From: a virus
Direction: 5' to 3' (one strand)
Virus record (IMG/VR): IMGVR_UViG_3300017746_003582
Coordinates: 1-39,904 of that record
Length of the DNA: 39,904 nt
Part shown: piece after piece, positions 14,349 through 20,636 of the stretch
Numbering within the stretch: position 1 is the first letter of the stretch
Layout of the letters: every line of letters begins with the position of its first letter
Program-made: the position numbers and the translations under genes
The notes under the pieces: generated by a model
What the model saw: only the letters and a program-made list of their open reading frames with translations
Databases searched by the model: none
What the model was told of the DNA's origin: nothing

Positions 14349-14552
14349 ATGGATAAAATTAAAGCAATTTTCAGTTTCGTTAAAGGTTGGATCAGTGCAA
14401 GATTAAAAGAAAGAACATCTTGGGACGGCGCCGCTTTGATTACAGCAGGTGTTTGTTTCTTAATGTTCAAAGGTATTGCAACTCTAGTTGCTTACGCCGC
14501 TATAGTATATGGTGGATGGACATTATGGAAAGAAGAATACAAAAAGGACTAA
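14349..14552 (+). CDS. Small membrane protein, lysis-cassette candidate
   Basis: 67 aa with an amphipathic N-terminus (MDKIKAIFSFVKGWISARL), one or two hydrophobic segments at about 28-58 (LITAGVCFLMF and TLVAYAAIVYGGWTLW), and a charged tail KEEYKKD. Its size and layout would suit a holin-like or other inner-membrane protein. It has an AAGGT site before the ATG. The lipoprotein gene begins inside its 3' end in another frame, a nested arrangement often seen with phage lysis accessory genes. Function inferred from context only. Confidence 0.6.
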   Translation: MDKIKAIFSFVKGWISARLKERTSWDGAALITAGVCFLMFKGIATLVAYAAIVYGGWTLWKEEYKKD

Positions 14553-14731
14553 TCAGTCTATTCGCAGTTTTTTGCTTTTTAGCATTACCTAGTTGTACAA
14601 CACTCCCTGAAGAACCCACAGGCCCTACAGAAATGACTGGGGAGCCTGTAAATGTTATTCTAAAAGGCCAGAAAGAAATGTGTGAACGTGAACCTGAATC
14701 AATACTTTGCAAAGAGGAAGAAGATGAGTAA
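14525..14731 (+). CDS. Small lipoprotein (o-spanin-like candidate)
   Basis: 68 aa. It begins MERRIQKGLISLFAVFCFL with the lipobox LPSC (Cys at about 24), so a diacylglyceryl-modified outer membrane lipoprotein is predicted. The mature part is Pro/Glu-rich and contains two further Cys (KEMCEREPESILCKEE). The start overlaps the upstream membrane protein gene by 28 nt in a different frame, the nested architecture of Rz/Rz1 spanins. However, the upstream protein lacks the long periplasmic coiled coil of an i-spanin, so the spanin assignment is tentative. The C-terminus overlaps the next gene by 8 nt. Confidence 0.6.
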   Translation: MERRIQKGLISLFAVFCFLALPSCTTLPEEPTGPTEMTGEPVNVILKGQKEMCEREPESILCKEEEDE

Positions 14732-15131
14732 GCAAATCGCAGATAAAGTACATGCATTAGTCGAAAAAAGATTCACATATGTACATGATGATAAGCAATA
14801 CATGATGAATGAACACTGGACTAGTCATGCAAACGAAGTATTAGCAGGCGACAAGTTTAGTGATGACTGTGATGGCTTTGCCAATACATGTGCAGAGTTA
14901 TTAATCAAAGAAGGCATTGACAAGAAAGATGTCTCTGTTATATACTGCGTTACTGAAACAGGCGAAGATCATTTAGTGTGTGGTGTTGCTATTGAAGGCA
15001 AAACTTGGATACTAGAAAACAGATACAATAAATGCTATGACTGGGCAGGAAGTTTTAAACCTGGCAAGTATGAATGGAAATACTTTATGAAATTTGACGA
15101 TCCAGGTCAATGGTTCAAAGTTAATAATTAA
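14724..15131 (+). CDS. Transglutaminase-like cysteine proteinase (BTLCP-like)
   Basis: 135 aa from ATG 14724 (MSKQIADKV), with a GAGGAAG site supplied by the overlapping lipoprotein gene. FSDDCDGFANTCAELL (about 45-60) carries the catalytic Cys of the bacterial transglutaminase-like cysteine proteinase family. GEDHLVCGVAIEGKTWILENRY supplies the His and the following Asn/Asp. No signal peptide is seen. Proteins of this kind are encoded by several marine phages, sometimes close to lysis genes, where they may cut a protein or a cell-wall peptide; this is inference. Nothing is seen between its stop and the late promoter at 15149. Confidence 0.75.
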   Translation: MSKQIADKVHALVEKRFTYVHDDKQYMMNEHWTSHANEVLAGDKFSDDCDGFANTCAELLIKEGIDKKDVSVIYCVTETGEDHLVCGVAIEGKTWILENRYNKCYDWAGSFKPGKYEWKYFMKFDDPGQWFKVNN

Positions 15132-15148
15132 GTAAACCCCAAACGTCA

Positions 15149-15154
15149 TAAATA
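15149..15154 (+). promoter_or_regulatory. Late promoter abutting the second 2OG oxygenase start
   Basis: TAAATA, exactly 5 nt (TCTTT) before the ATG at 15160. No ribosome-binding site. Confidence 0.65.
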
Positions 15155-15159
15155 TCTTT

Positions 15160-15948
15160 ATGCACGTTGATCACTATATAGAAGACACGCCAGATGTACA
15201 TTGGCCAGAAATTCTACAACCTCTAAACTTATATACATATAAAAATGTATATGATGATCATATCTACAAGCAATTAAAAAATACCATAGTTAGTCACTTA
15301 AACAATCATAATCAAGTAACTTCTGCAGGGTACAAAACACACAACACGACATTTATTCATAACGATAGAAAATTACATTTGCTTTCTAATGTATCAAAAA
15401 CAGTTCAAAGATATCAACAAGTATTTTTTGATTTGTCTATGGAGAGAAATTATTGGCATCAAACAAAAGATACAATACATGATTGGGCATGGAATGAGTT
15501 ACACAAAACTACTCACCCTTTACTGTATCATCACTTATCGCATTTCAAGTCTATAGAACCACATGATGAAGATTCTTGGATACCTGTAAGATGTCATATC
15601 AATTATTTAGAATACACAAAGTATCTTTACATGCATATAGACATGCAAGATAGCATGTTTAATACACCAATGGCTTCATTTGCTAAAGCAAGAACATTAA
15701 CGTTTTATCTATACAATCACATAGAAGGTGAGGGTGGAGAATTCTATACTCACAATGGTTTTGTTTATAAACCCAAAGAGAACGAAGCCATATCGATTAA
15801 CGGAAACGCAGTACTGCACGGAGTTAATTCTAACATGAATAGTAATATTCCGAGACTTGCATTTTCAGTTCGTTGGGTTCACAAAGATGATTTATATCTA
15901 CCTGGTCATCCTGACAAATCGATGTATACACAGGAGTTTTTTGATTGA
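15160..15948 (+). CDS. 2OG-Fe(II) oxygenase-like protein
   Basis: 262 aa. The beta-helix core is at about 145-245: YMHIDMQDS gives the metal pair H159-x-D161, RTLTFYLYNHIEGEGGEFYTH follows, NAVLHGVNSN supplies the distal H220, and RLAFSVRWVH the 2-oxoglutarate-binding R232. The His-rich first 140 residues are specific to this protein. It resembles the prolyl/small-molecule hydroxylase-type oxygenases that are frequent in marine T4-like phages. Substrate unknown. Its TGA stop overlaps the TTG start of a GNAT gene, so an acetyltransferase and an oxygenase are coproduced. Late and probably leaderless. Confidence 0.78.
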   Translation: MHVDHYIEDTPDVHWPEILQPLNLYTYKNVYDDHIYKQLKNTIVSHLNNHNQVTSAGYKTHNTTFIHNDRKLHLLSNVSKTVQRYQQVFFDLSMERNYWHQTKDTIHDWAWNELHKTTHPLLYHHLSHFKSIEPHDEDSWIPVRCHINYLEYTKYLYMHIDMQDSMFNTPMASFAKARTLTFYLYNHIEGEGGEFYTHNGFVYKPKENEAISINGNAVLHGVNSNMNSNIPRLAFSVRWVHKDDLYLPGHPDKSMYTQEFFD

Positions 15949-16505
15949 TTGCTTTAAAAAAAATTACATGGGAAGAGATTTTACCTATGTGGCAAGAACA
16001 TTTATCAAACATGTCACTAGAAGCAAATAGTGCTATGAATTTACTTAATGATAGAAAATTAAGTGAAGACACAGAGAATCCAATATGGATAGATGTGCAT
16101 AGTTATGACTTACAAAATATGGAAACTACCCCTACGTTTTGGGGAGCATTTCATAATGATAAATTAGTAGGCGTAAACTCTGGTCACATGTGTCTTAACA
16201 AATTATATAGATCACGTGGATTGTTTGTACTTCCAGAATATAGAAATTTAATGATTGCACAAAAACTATTGATGAAGACTATATCACAAGCATCACATGA
16301 AAAAGCAATTGCTTGTTGGAGTTATCCAAAACAATCTGTTGAGCAAGTATACAGACACCAAGGATTCACTACTTCAGGCAAAGAGTTTTTCTTCAACTAT
16401 GATGAGGGTGTTTCTTCTAAGGGAGAAACTACTTTAAATATAAAAGCAGTGAGAGTTCTAAAAGAGAAAGAATTTGATGCTTATTGTGTGAAAGAGAATA
16501 GGTAG
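15945..16505 (+). CDS. GNAT-family acetyltransferase-like protein
   Basis: 186 aa, TTG start overlapping the upstream TGA (TTGA), with a GGAG site about 9 nt before. The core reads TFWGAFHNDKLVGVNSGH, then SRGLFVLPEYRNLMIAQKLL (the acetyl-CoA-binding segment; the usual Q/RxxGxG/A is replaced by RNLMIA) and VEQVYRHQGFTTSGKEFFF near the end, the typical GNAT beta4-alpha4 close. The acceptor is unknown. The 3' end overlaps the minus-strand 57-aa ORF by 25 nt. It probably works with the preceding oxygenase in a modification pathway (inference). Confidence 0.72.
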   Translation: MIALKKITWEEILPMWQEHLSNMSLEANSAMNLLNDRKLSEDTENPIWIDVHSYDLQNMETTPTFWGAFHNDKLVGVNSGHMCLNKLYRSRGLFVLPEYRNLMIAQKLLMKTISQASHEKAIACWSYPKQSVEQVYRHQGFTTSGKEFFFNYDEGVSSKGETTLNIKAVRVLKEKEFDAYCVKENR

Positions 16506-16654
16506 AAACCAAGCAGACCAATTGCAACTGTACCCAAAAATATTGTCGCAAGGAGGAAAGCAAAAATCAAAATATTTGACACAGTTGGCTCAAATGGCCC
16601 ACTTGGTTTACCTAAACCTAGAAAGGCTTTAAAAGCACTTTCTAAAAAACTCAA
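16481..16654 (-). CDS. Small membrane protein (57 aa)
   Basis: ORF starting with TTG that overlaps the upstream TGA (TTGA). The N-terminus (SFLESAFKAFLGLGKPSGPF) is followed by a long hydrophobic stretch at about 26-53 (ILIFAFLLATIFLGTVAIGL), so one transmembrane helix or a hairpin is predicted. It is the last of five tiny ORFs in tandem. Its 3' end overlaps the convergent GNAT gene by 25 nt. No ATG is available in this frame, which lowers confidence, but codon-level continuity and coupling favour a real gene. Confidence 0.55.
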   Translation of the reverse strand: MSFLESAFKAFLGLGKPSGPFEPTVSNILIFAFLLATIFLGTVAIGLLGFYLFSFTQ

Positions 16655-16818
16655 AACAAGTAAGAGTTAAATAACATTACCAATCCCATCATACCCAAGC
16701 ACATAACTTGAATAATTGCCGGGACTACTACAAACAACTTCATTACATCAAAGTCACCTTTCATAAAGAAATCAGTCTCAAACCATTCCTGCTGTTCTTC
16801 TGGTGTTGCGTTTCTCAT
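16651..16818 (-). CDS. Small membrane protein (55 aa)
   Basis: ATG at 16818-16816, 6 nt after the previous stop. Acidic, helical N-terminal part (MRNATPEEQQEWFETDFFMK) and a membrane segment at about 27-50 (LFVVVPAIIQVMCLGMMGLV). The predicted orientation is N-in or N-out undecided. The ribosome-binding site is weak (AAAGTAGC), so translation is probably coupled to the 43-aa ORF. Function unknown. Confidence 0.6.
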   Translation of the reverse strand: MRNATPEEQQEWFETDFFMKGDFDVMKLFVVVPAIIQVMCLGMMGLVMLFNSYLF

Positions 16819-16824
16819 GCTACT

Positions 16825-16956
16825 TTACATATAAAAAAGTTGTGACATACATAAAAACATTGATCCCCAAAGCATAGCATAACATAATGCTTCTAACTTC
16901 TGTTCAAATTTTTTAAAAATGCCGGTTTTGTCTATTACTAATCTAATAGTATTCAT
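16825..16956 (-). CDS. Small membrane protein (43 aa)
   Basis: ATG at 16956-16954 overlapping the upstream TGA (ATGA), with an excellent GGAG site. Basic amphipathic N-terminus (MNTIRLVIDKTGIFKKFEQK) followed by one hydrophobic segment, about 21-43 (LEALCYAMLWGSMFLCMSQL). It is a typical single-span phage microprotein. Function unknown. Confidence 0.6.
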   Translation of the reverse strand: MNTIRLVIDKTGIFKKFEQKLEALCYAMLWGSMFLCMSQLFYM

Positions 16957-17072
16957 AATACTCCTGTGTGTACGTGTTGTTCTTGTATATCTCTTAATAC
17001 TCTACTGATGCCTGCCGCACTATCCATATGCAGTGAAAACATCAACATTGTATAAAATGTAATCCTAACCAT
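16953..17072 (-). CDS. Small hypothetical protein (39 aa)
   Basis: ATG at 17072-17070 with GAGAGAGA upstream. Short hydrophobic Met/Phe-rich N-terminus (MVRITFYTMLMFSLHM), then a polar helix (RVLRDIQEQHVHTG). Coupled by ATGA to the 43-aa ORF. No family recognised. Confidence 0.5.
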   Translation of the reverse strand: MVRITFYTMLMFSLHMDSAAGISRVLRDIQEQHVHTGVL

Positions 17073-17089
17073 GTGTCTCTCTCTGTGTA

Positions 17090-17191
17090 TTATATCGTCG
17101 GACTCACTGCCATTATAGACAAACAAAAGATAGTAACAAGACACAGCAATTCACACTGCTCTCTTACCTTCGCTATTTTCTTAACTGACAT
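17090..17191 (-). CDS. Very small membrane protein (33 aa)
   Basis: ATG at 17191-17189 with an AGGA site 5-6 nt upstream. Basic N-terminus (MSVKKIAKVREQ) and one hydrophobic segment (CELLCLVTIFCLSIMAV). It is the first ORF of the tiny-gene chain behind the late promoter at 17256-17263. Short, so confidence rests on the ribosome-binding site, promoter and tandem arrangement. Confidence 0.5.
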   Translation of the reverse strand: MSVKKIAKVREQCELLCLVTIFCLSIMAVSPTI

Positions 17192-17255
17192 GATTTCCTA
17201 AATATAAACGTAACTGATATCATTTTATAACACAAGGTTATAAAACTTTCGACTC

Positions 17256-17263
17256 TATTTATA
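17256..17263 (-). promoter_or_regulatory. Perfect T4 late promoter (TATAAATA) for the microprotein operon
   Basis: Full TATAAATA on the minus strand, 65 nt upstream of the first tiny ORF. It lies between that ORF and the terminator of the outer-membrane protein gene, so the microprotein operon has its own late transcript. Confidence 0.7.
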
Positions 17264-17320
17264 CCAATTTTTCCATAACTAGATTTAACTGCCATTTTTT
17301 TCAATTTATAAATTGAAGCC

Positions 17321-17346
17321 AAAAAAAAGCACTCCGAAGAGTGCTT
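17321..17346 (-). terminator. Intrinsic terminator after the outer-membrane protein gene
   Basis: Minus strand AAGCACTC-TTCG-GAGTGCTT, an 8-bp stem with a UUCG tetraloop, followed by eight T. It lies 21 nt after the stop codon of the gene at 17367-18023. Confidence 0.9.
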
Positions 17347-17366
17347 AAATTTAGAGATTGTTTCGA

Positions 17367-18023
17367 TTAAAAATGATAAACGTAATTAACAAATAAGTTG
17401 TCTTCGTCTATAAATCCGGAACCATCATCGGCAGTAAAATCAGTCCAACCAACTTTTACATGTCCTTTCAAAAGATCGAAACCTCGTGAAATTGAATAAT
17501 GAGTTCCTTTACCATCAGCATCACCATATGCTAAGTCTACAACTTTTAATAACCCAGTTGAAAATTCAGTATAGTCAGGTGCATCGTCTTGTCCCATAAA
17601 ATGAGATAGAGTTACACCAGCGATTGTAGCAGATAACAATATTTCTTCTCTGTCTAATGCTGAGTGGCCTCGGTATGCGTAGTCGATATATGCTACATTA
17701 ATACCAAAATGATCCCAATCTTTTTTAAGACCGATAACAGTATCGATTTCATGTGTGGCTTTGCCATCACCATAATCAACTTCTGATACCCAAGCACTAG
17801 TATAGATGCCACCAATTAAATCAGCATCAATTGATGCAGATAATGCGTAACTACCTTCATGCTGTGATATGCCTCTAAAGACATAATCTGATCCTACGCC
17901 AACACTGCCACTGAACGTGGAAGCACTGACTCCATTTGCAATACAAACTAATGATATTGCTATCACTAATTTAATTACGTTATCGAAATGGGCTGATATT
18001 AAGCCCTTTATTTTTTCTAACAT
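17367..18023 (-). CDS. Outer-membrane beta-barrel protein of the TIGR02001 (Gcw_chp) type
   Basis: 218 aa. Signal peptide at about 1-35 (hydrophobic IKLVIAISLVCIANG, likely cut after VSA). The mature start, SGSVGVGSDYVFRGISQHEG, is the family signature of TIGR02001 outer-membrane proteins. Alternating beta strands follow (YTSAWVSEVDYG, GINVAYIDYAYRG), and the C-terminus ends in an aromatic residue (VNYVYHF), as in BamA-inserted barrels. This is a bacterial envelope gene, rarely seen in phages. It has a strong AAGGAG site, a late promoter (18057-18062) and a strong terminator, all signs of a functional, well-expressed cargo gene. It may change host permeability or block superinfection (inference). 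Confidence 0.82.
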   Translation of the reverse strand: MLEKIKGLISAHFDNVIKLVIAISLVCIANGVSASTFSGSVGVGSDYVFRGISQHEGSYALSASIDADLIGGIYTSAWVSEVDYGDGKATHEIDTVIGLKKDWDHFGINVAYIDYAYRGHSALDREEILLSATIAGVTLSHFMGQDDAPDYTEFSTGLLKVVDLAYGDADGKGTHYSISRGFDLLKGHVKVGWTDFTADDGSGFIDEDNLFVNYVYHF

Positions 18024-18056
18024 ATGTTTCTCCTTGCGTTTTGCAATTATTATTAT

Positions 18057-18062
18057 TATTTA
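18057..18062 (-). promoter_or_regulatory. Late promoter of the outer-membrane protein gene
   Basis: TCTAAATAATAAT on the minus strand. +1 near 18051 leaves a 28-nt leader with the AAGGAG site. Confidence 0.5.
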
Positions 18063-18074
18063 GATTAAGTTTAC

Positions 18075-18227
18075 CTATTTACGTTGGGTATTCTTATAAC
18101 GGCTAATACTTCCTCCGCCGCCCCCACCGGAGCCTCCGGCTTTACCATTTTTGTCTTTTCTTTTTCTAATTACAAAAAAGATGACACCGCCAATAATAGC
18201 GATTGCTAGTAGTGTTTGAAAATCCAT
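18075..18227 (-). CDS. Small membrane protein with glycine-rich tail (50 aa)
   Basis: ATG at 18227-18225 with a perfect GGAGGAAAG site. N-terminal membrane segment (MDFQTLLAIAIIGGVIFFVI), a basic stop-transfer stretch (RKRKDKNGK), then AGGSGGGGGGS and a short polar end. The type I or III orientation would put the Gly-rich tail in the cytoplasm. Oligoglycine-tailed single-span proteins of this size occur in marine phages; function unknown. It is directly upstream of the outer-membrane protein gene. Confidence 0.75.
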   Translation of the reverse strand: MDFQTLLAIAIIGGVIFFVIRKRKDKNGKAGGSGGGGGGSISRYKNTQRK

Positions 18228-18266
18228 AAACTTTCCTCCTTTAGAATTTTTCGTTTATAATCAAAC

Positions 18267-18274
18267 TATAAATA
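18267..18274 (+). promoter_or_regulatory. Perfect late promoter sequence (TATAAATA), plus strand
   Basis: TATAAATA 118 nt upstream of the gene at 18392, within a region with no other plus-strand gene. It gives a second, longer transcript for that gene. The 164-nt gap 18228-18391 otherwise holds only the promoter at 18381 and the leader of the 50-aa gene. Confidence 0.5.
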
Positions 18275-18380
18275 GTTTTCTTACTCCCATATTTACCGGT
18301 TTTTAGGGCAGTAAAGACTATGTATACAAAATATAGTAGCACTTAGTTATGGCTTTAAAAAGCTATAGGAATCGACTGCA

Positions 18381-18386
18381 TAAATA
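18381..18386 (+). promoter_or_regulatory. Late promoter abutting the start at 18392
   Basis: ATAAATA core with exactly 5 nt (CTCAC) before the ATG at 18392. No ribosome-binding site. Confidence 0.65.
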
Positions 18387-18391
18387 CTCAC

Positions 18392-19063
18392 ATGAGAAAA
18401 AAAGTTCAAGTTATCATCTATATCACTGGCTTGGGCGGTAACATATTAAGATTCTTGCTGTCTCTTCACAATAACACTTATCCATTATATTCCAAAGATT
18501 TATGGAACAATAACAAACCTCGACATGAAATGTACTCATTCAAAAATATAGAAGAAGAGTATAAAAGTTGGGCTGATTATGAATGTTCAGTGCAATGGAA
18601 TAAACCAAATACAAATACAACATTAAACGACTTTATAGCAAATGATGAATACGACACACTAACAGTTGCTGATAATCCAGATGCTATAGACTTAGAAGAT
18701 TTCAGAAGACCAAACATAGATGTAACTTTGTTGACCATTGACATTAGTGAAAAACATGAACCGATGATACAAGAGTTTTTAAAAGCAAATCAAAATGATT
18801 TCGAGTATTTTACTCTTCGAGGATCTGTTACAGATAATAGACAACGAAAACTTATGGATATCTTCCGAAAAGATTATAAGCCATATTCTTTTAACCATGA
18901 TTGTTTTATTGAAGGAGAAGAATCATTCATAGAAGAATACAAAAAGTTATTAATACATCTTAGATACAAACATGATGAAACTGTGCTACAAGATGCAGTA
19001 ACATTATATCGCGGTTGGCATGATGCTAGAATGGCTAAATTACCCGAAAAAACCTCTATTTAA
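18392..19063 (+). CDS. Hypothetical protein (223 aa), weak sulfotransferase-like start
   Basis: The N-terminus VQVIIYITGLGGNILRFLLSLHNN looks like a nucleotide or PAPS-binding strand-loop-helix (G-L-G-G-N), as in sulfotransferase-like proteins of marine phages, but the usual sulfotransferase 3' motif is not evident. The middle and C-terminal parts are charged and helical (HEPMIQEFLKANQNDFEYFTL; KKLLIHLRYKHDE). It belongs to the group of late genes whose promoter core is 5 nt from the ATG. Function unknown. Confidence 0.6.
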   Translation: MRKKVQVIIYITGLGGNILRFLLSLHNNTYPLYSKDLWNNNKPRHEMYSFKNIEEEYKSWADYECSVQWNKPNTNTTLNDFIANDEYDTLTVADNPDAIDLEDFRRPNIDVTLLTIDISEKHEPMIQEFLKANQNDFEYFTLRGSVTDNRQRKLMDIFRKDYKPYSFNHDCFIEGEESFIEEYKKLLIHLRYKHDETVLQDAVTLYRGWHDARMAKLPEKTSI

Positions 19064-19106
19064 CAACAATTTAAGAATACTTCTTTATAAACCCCTCAAA
19101 TCCTGC

Positions 19107-19112
19107 TAAATA
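19107..19112 (+). promoter_or_regulatory. Late promoter of the 73-aa membrane protein gene
   Basis: GCTAAATATT. +1 near 19118 gives a leader of about 40 nt ending with a GAGGAGG Shine-Dalgarno sequence. Confidence 0.55.
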
Positions 19113-19158
19113 TTAGTGAGGAAAAGCAATAATGCAAAATATTTGAGGAGGACTCAAT

Positions 19159-19380
19159 ATGAATAATGTAATAGCAATAGTCAATGACGCGGTCAAAGGA
19201 CTTACTAGCATCTTTGTAGGCCTATTAGGTCTCGGTGTGGTAGCTGGCATAGTATTCGGTGACTTGATGGGAATCGATGTTGTCGGTGGATTGTTAGGAT
19301 TAGTTAATCAACTAGGTGAAGCCGGATTTGTTGGCTTACTAGTAGCAATCATTTTAGTTCATTTATTTACAAAAGAGTAA
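19159..19380 (+). CDS. Small hydrophobic membrane protein (73 aa), probably abundant
   Basis: Two glycine-rich hydrophobic segments, about 15-35 (LTSIFVGLLGLGVVAGIVFG) and 42-68 (VGGLLGLVNQLG, then GFVGLLVAIILVHLF), with a short charged end TKE. It has a canonical late promoter, a very strong GAGGAGG site and a good terminator 20 nt after the stop, the signature of a highly expressed late gene. It could be a holin, a membrane-remodelling protein or a virion membrane-penetration peptide; sequence alone cannot decide. Confidence 0.75.
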   Translation: MNNVIAIVNDAVKGLTSIFVGLLGLGVVAGIVFGDLMGIDVVGGLLGLVNQLGEAGFVGLLVAIILVHLFTKE

Positions 19381-19394
19381 ATTTAAGAATTTAT

Positions 19395-19421
19395 AAAGAG
19401 CAGACTTAAGTCTGCTTTTTA
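19395..19421. terminator. Bidirectional terminator between convergent genes
   Basis: Perfect 18-bp palindrome AGCAGACTTAAGTCTGCT followed by TTTTT on the plus strand. The minus-strand side has a weaker CTCTTTAT tract. It ends the membrane protein transcript and probably that of the reductase gene coming from the other side. Confidence 0.85.
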
Positions 19422-19425
19422 TTGG

Positions 19426-20139
19426 CTATTGATCTACGAATGCTTTTTCAATAACGAACTGACCAGGCTCTCTGTTTGACCCTTCAGTCATGCCTAATGC
19501 TTTACACCATTCAACAACATCATAGTTGAATTGTAAGTTACCACAAGCCATGACACGATCATCTGATTGTATAAATCTTGCGTCTATACGTTCATCTCCT
19601 TCGCCTGTGACTAATGCTGTATATTCTAGTTTGTCTTTTAACAGTTCATGCAAATCAGGTTCGTCTGCAAATATAGATAGCAACTCTTGCTCATATGCGA
19701 GGTCATCTCTACTTCTTACACTATGTACTACATGTATAGATTCGTATGCTTCAACTAAATCTATATCTCTTATCGTTGACATGAAAGGAGCAAGACCTGT
19801 TCCTGTTGCTAGTAATATTAATCTTTTACCACCTTCAGTGAGGAAAGTATCACGTAATGTTCCAGTGCATTTAGGGAGTAACAATACTTCTGTACCTTCT
19901 TCTACCTTACTAAGTTGATTTGTTAACGGGCCTACATCTTTGATGCTTAGAAATTCTAAGTAGTCAGCCCAAGAAGGACTAACGATACTATATGCACGTA
20001 ATACTCTTTTGCCATCTACTTCTTGTCCGATCATCGCAAACTCACCAGAGTTAAATCTAAACGATTCACTTCTAGTTGTTTTAAAACTAAATGTACGATC
20101 AGACCAATGATTGATTTGTATTACTTTTTCTGTTAGCAT
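19426..20139 (-). CDS. fpr: Ferredoxin/flavodoxin-NADP reductase
   Basis: 237 aa, the usual size of bacterial FNR. RAYSIVSP (R48-S51) binds FAD, ATGTGLAPFMSTIRD (about 111-125) binds NADP(H), ACGNLQFNYDVVEW is the C-G-N nicotinamide site, and the protein ends in VIEKAFVDQ, as in bacterial Fpr enzymes. It moves electrons between NADPH and ferredoxin or flavodoxin in the cytoplasm. In a phage it may feed ribonucleotide reductase or radical SAM chemistry (inference). The ATG lies only 5 nt after the encoded CCA of tRNA-Leu, without a Shine-Dalgarno site, so tRNA 3' processing would leave a nearly leaderless mRNA. Confidence 0.9.
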   Translation of the reverse strand: MLTEKVIQINHWSDRTFSFKTTRSESFRFNSGEFAMIGQEVDGKRVLRAYSIVSPSWADYLEFLSIKDVGPLTNQLSKVEEGTEVLLLPKCTGTLRDTFLTEGGKRLILLATGTGLAPFMSTIRDIDLVEAYESIHVVHSVRSRDDLAYEQELLSIFADEPDLHELLKDKLEYTALVTGEGDERIDARFIQSDDRVMACGNLQFNYDVVEWCKALGMTEGSNREPGQFVIEKAFVDQ

Positions 20140-20144
20140 AATAT

Positions 20145-20231
20145 TGGTACCCGGAGCCGGACTTGAACCGGCATGACATTACTGTCGAGGGATTTTAAGT
20201 CCCTTGTGTCTACCAATTCCACCACCCGGGC
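20145..20231 (-). tRNA. trnL: tRNA-Leu (anticodon TAA)
   Basis: Class II tRNA on the minus strand with a long variable arm (GACA-GTAA-TGTC), acceptor GCCCGGG/TCCGGGT (G-U at both ends), anticodon loop CTTAAAA (TAA, reads TTA), discriminator A and encoded CCA. Its first base is also the last base of the TAG stop of the upstream 68-aa ORF. Confidence 0.93.
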
Positions 20232-20437
20232 TAATCTAGTTTCCACTCCATGTTTTCTTCAAGTGCATGTTGCACACCTTGAATATAATCCCTATCTTCC
20301 TCACTCAAAATTTCCCATGCAAAAGTAACTTTGTCTAGTAGATCATGTACTTTATCTGGGTCTGCAAGATGTTCATTTGCTTCCATAATACGTTGTATTT
20401 CATCCATTCTCGCAGTCAACTTTTCACGTAAATTCAT
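20231..20437 (-). CDS. Small helical hypothetical protein between tRNA genes (68 aa)
   Basis: Start at the ATG giving MNLREKLTARMDEIQ, with GAGAGAG 4-10 nt upstream. Acidic and fully helical in character (HDLLDKVTFAWEILSEEDRD), ending ENMEWKLD. It lies 20 nt after tRNA-Ala, and its TAG stop shares a base with tRNA-Leu. Because RNase P must cut right behind its stop codon, translation and tRNA maturation may compete. A conserved-looking phage protein of unknown function. Confidence 0.75.
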   Translation of the reverse strand: MNLREKLTARMDEIQRIMEANEHLADPDKVHDLLDKVTFAWEILSEEDRDYIQGVQHALEENMEWKLD

Positions 20438-20457
20438 AGACTCTCTCATATAGTAAG

Positions 20458-20533
20458 TGGTGGAGCGAATAGGGATCGAACCTACGACCTGCTGGTTGCA
20501 AACCAGCCGCTCTCCCAACTGAGCTACCGCCCC
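20458..20533 (-). tRNA. trnA: tRNA-Ala (anticodon TGC)
   Basis: Acceptor GGGGCGG/TCGCTCC, anticodon stem GCTGG/CCAGC, loop TTTGCAA (TGC, reads GCA and GCG), T-arm with GGTTCGATCCC, discriminator A and encoded CCA. Confidence 0.95.
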
Positions 20534-20540
20534 AAAAAAC

Positions 20541-20616
20541 TGGAGCTCCTGGACCGAGTCGAACGGACGACCTACTGATTACAAATCAGTTGCTCTACCA
20601 ACTGAGCTACAGGAGC
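20541..20616 (-). tRNA. trnT: tRNA-Thr (anticodon TGT)
   Basis: Acceptor GCTCCTG/CAGGAGC, anticodon stem ACTGA/TCAGT, loop TTTGTAA (TGT, reads ACA), discriminator T, encoded CCA. First gene of the tRNA operon, 7 nt upstream of tRNA-Ala. The decoded codons (ACA, GCA) dominate the repeat-built fibre genes. Confidence 0.95.
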
Positions 20617-20636
20617 TATTACTATATTTAGTGTCT

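Noticed and set aside
18353-18445. A 30-codon plus-strand ORF starting ATGGCTTTA
   Set aside because: No ribosome-binding site; it overlaps the late promoter and the start of the gene at 18392 in another frame.
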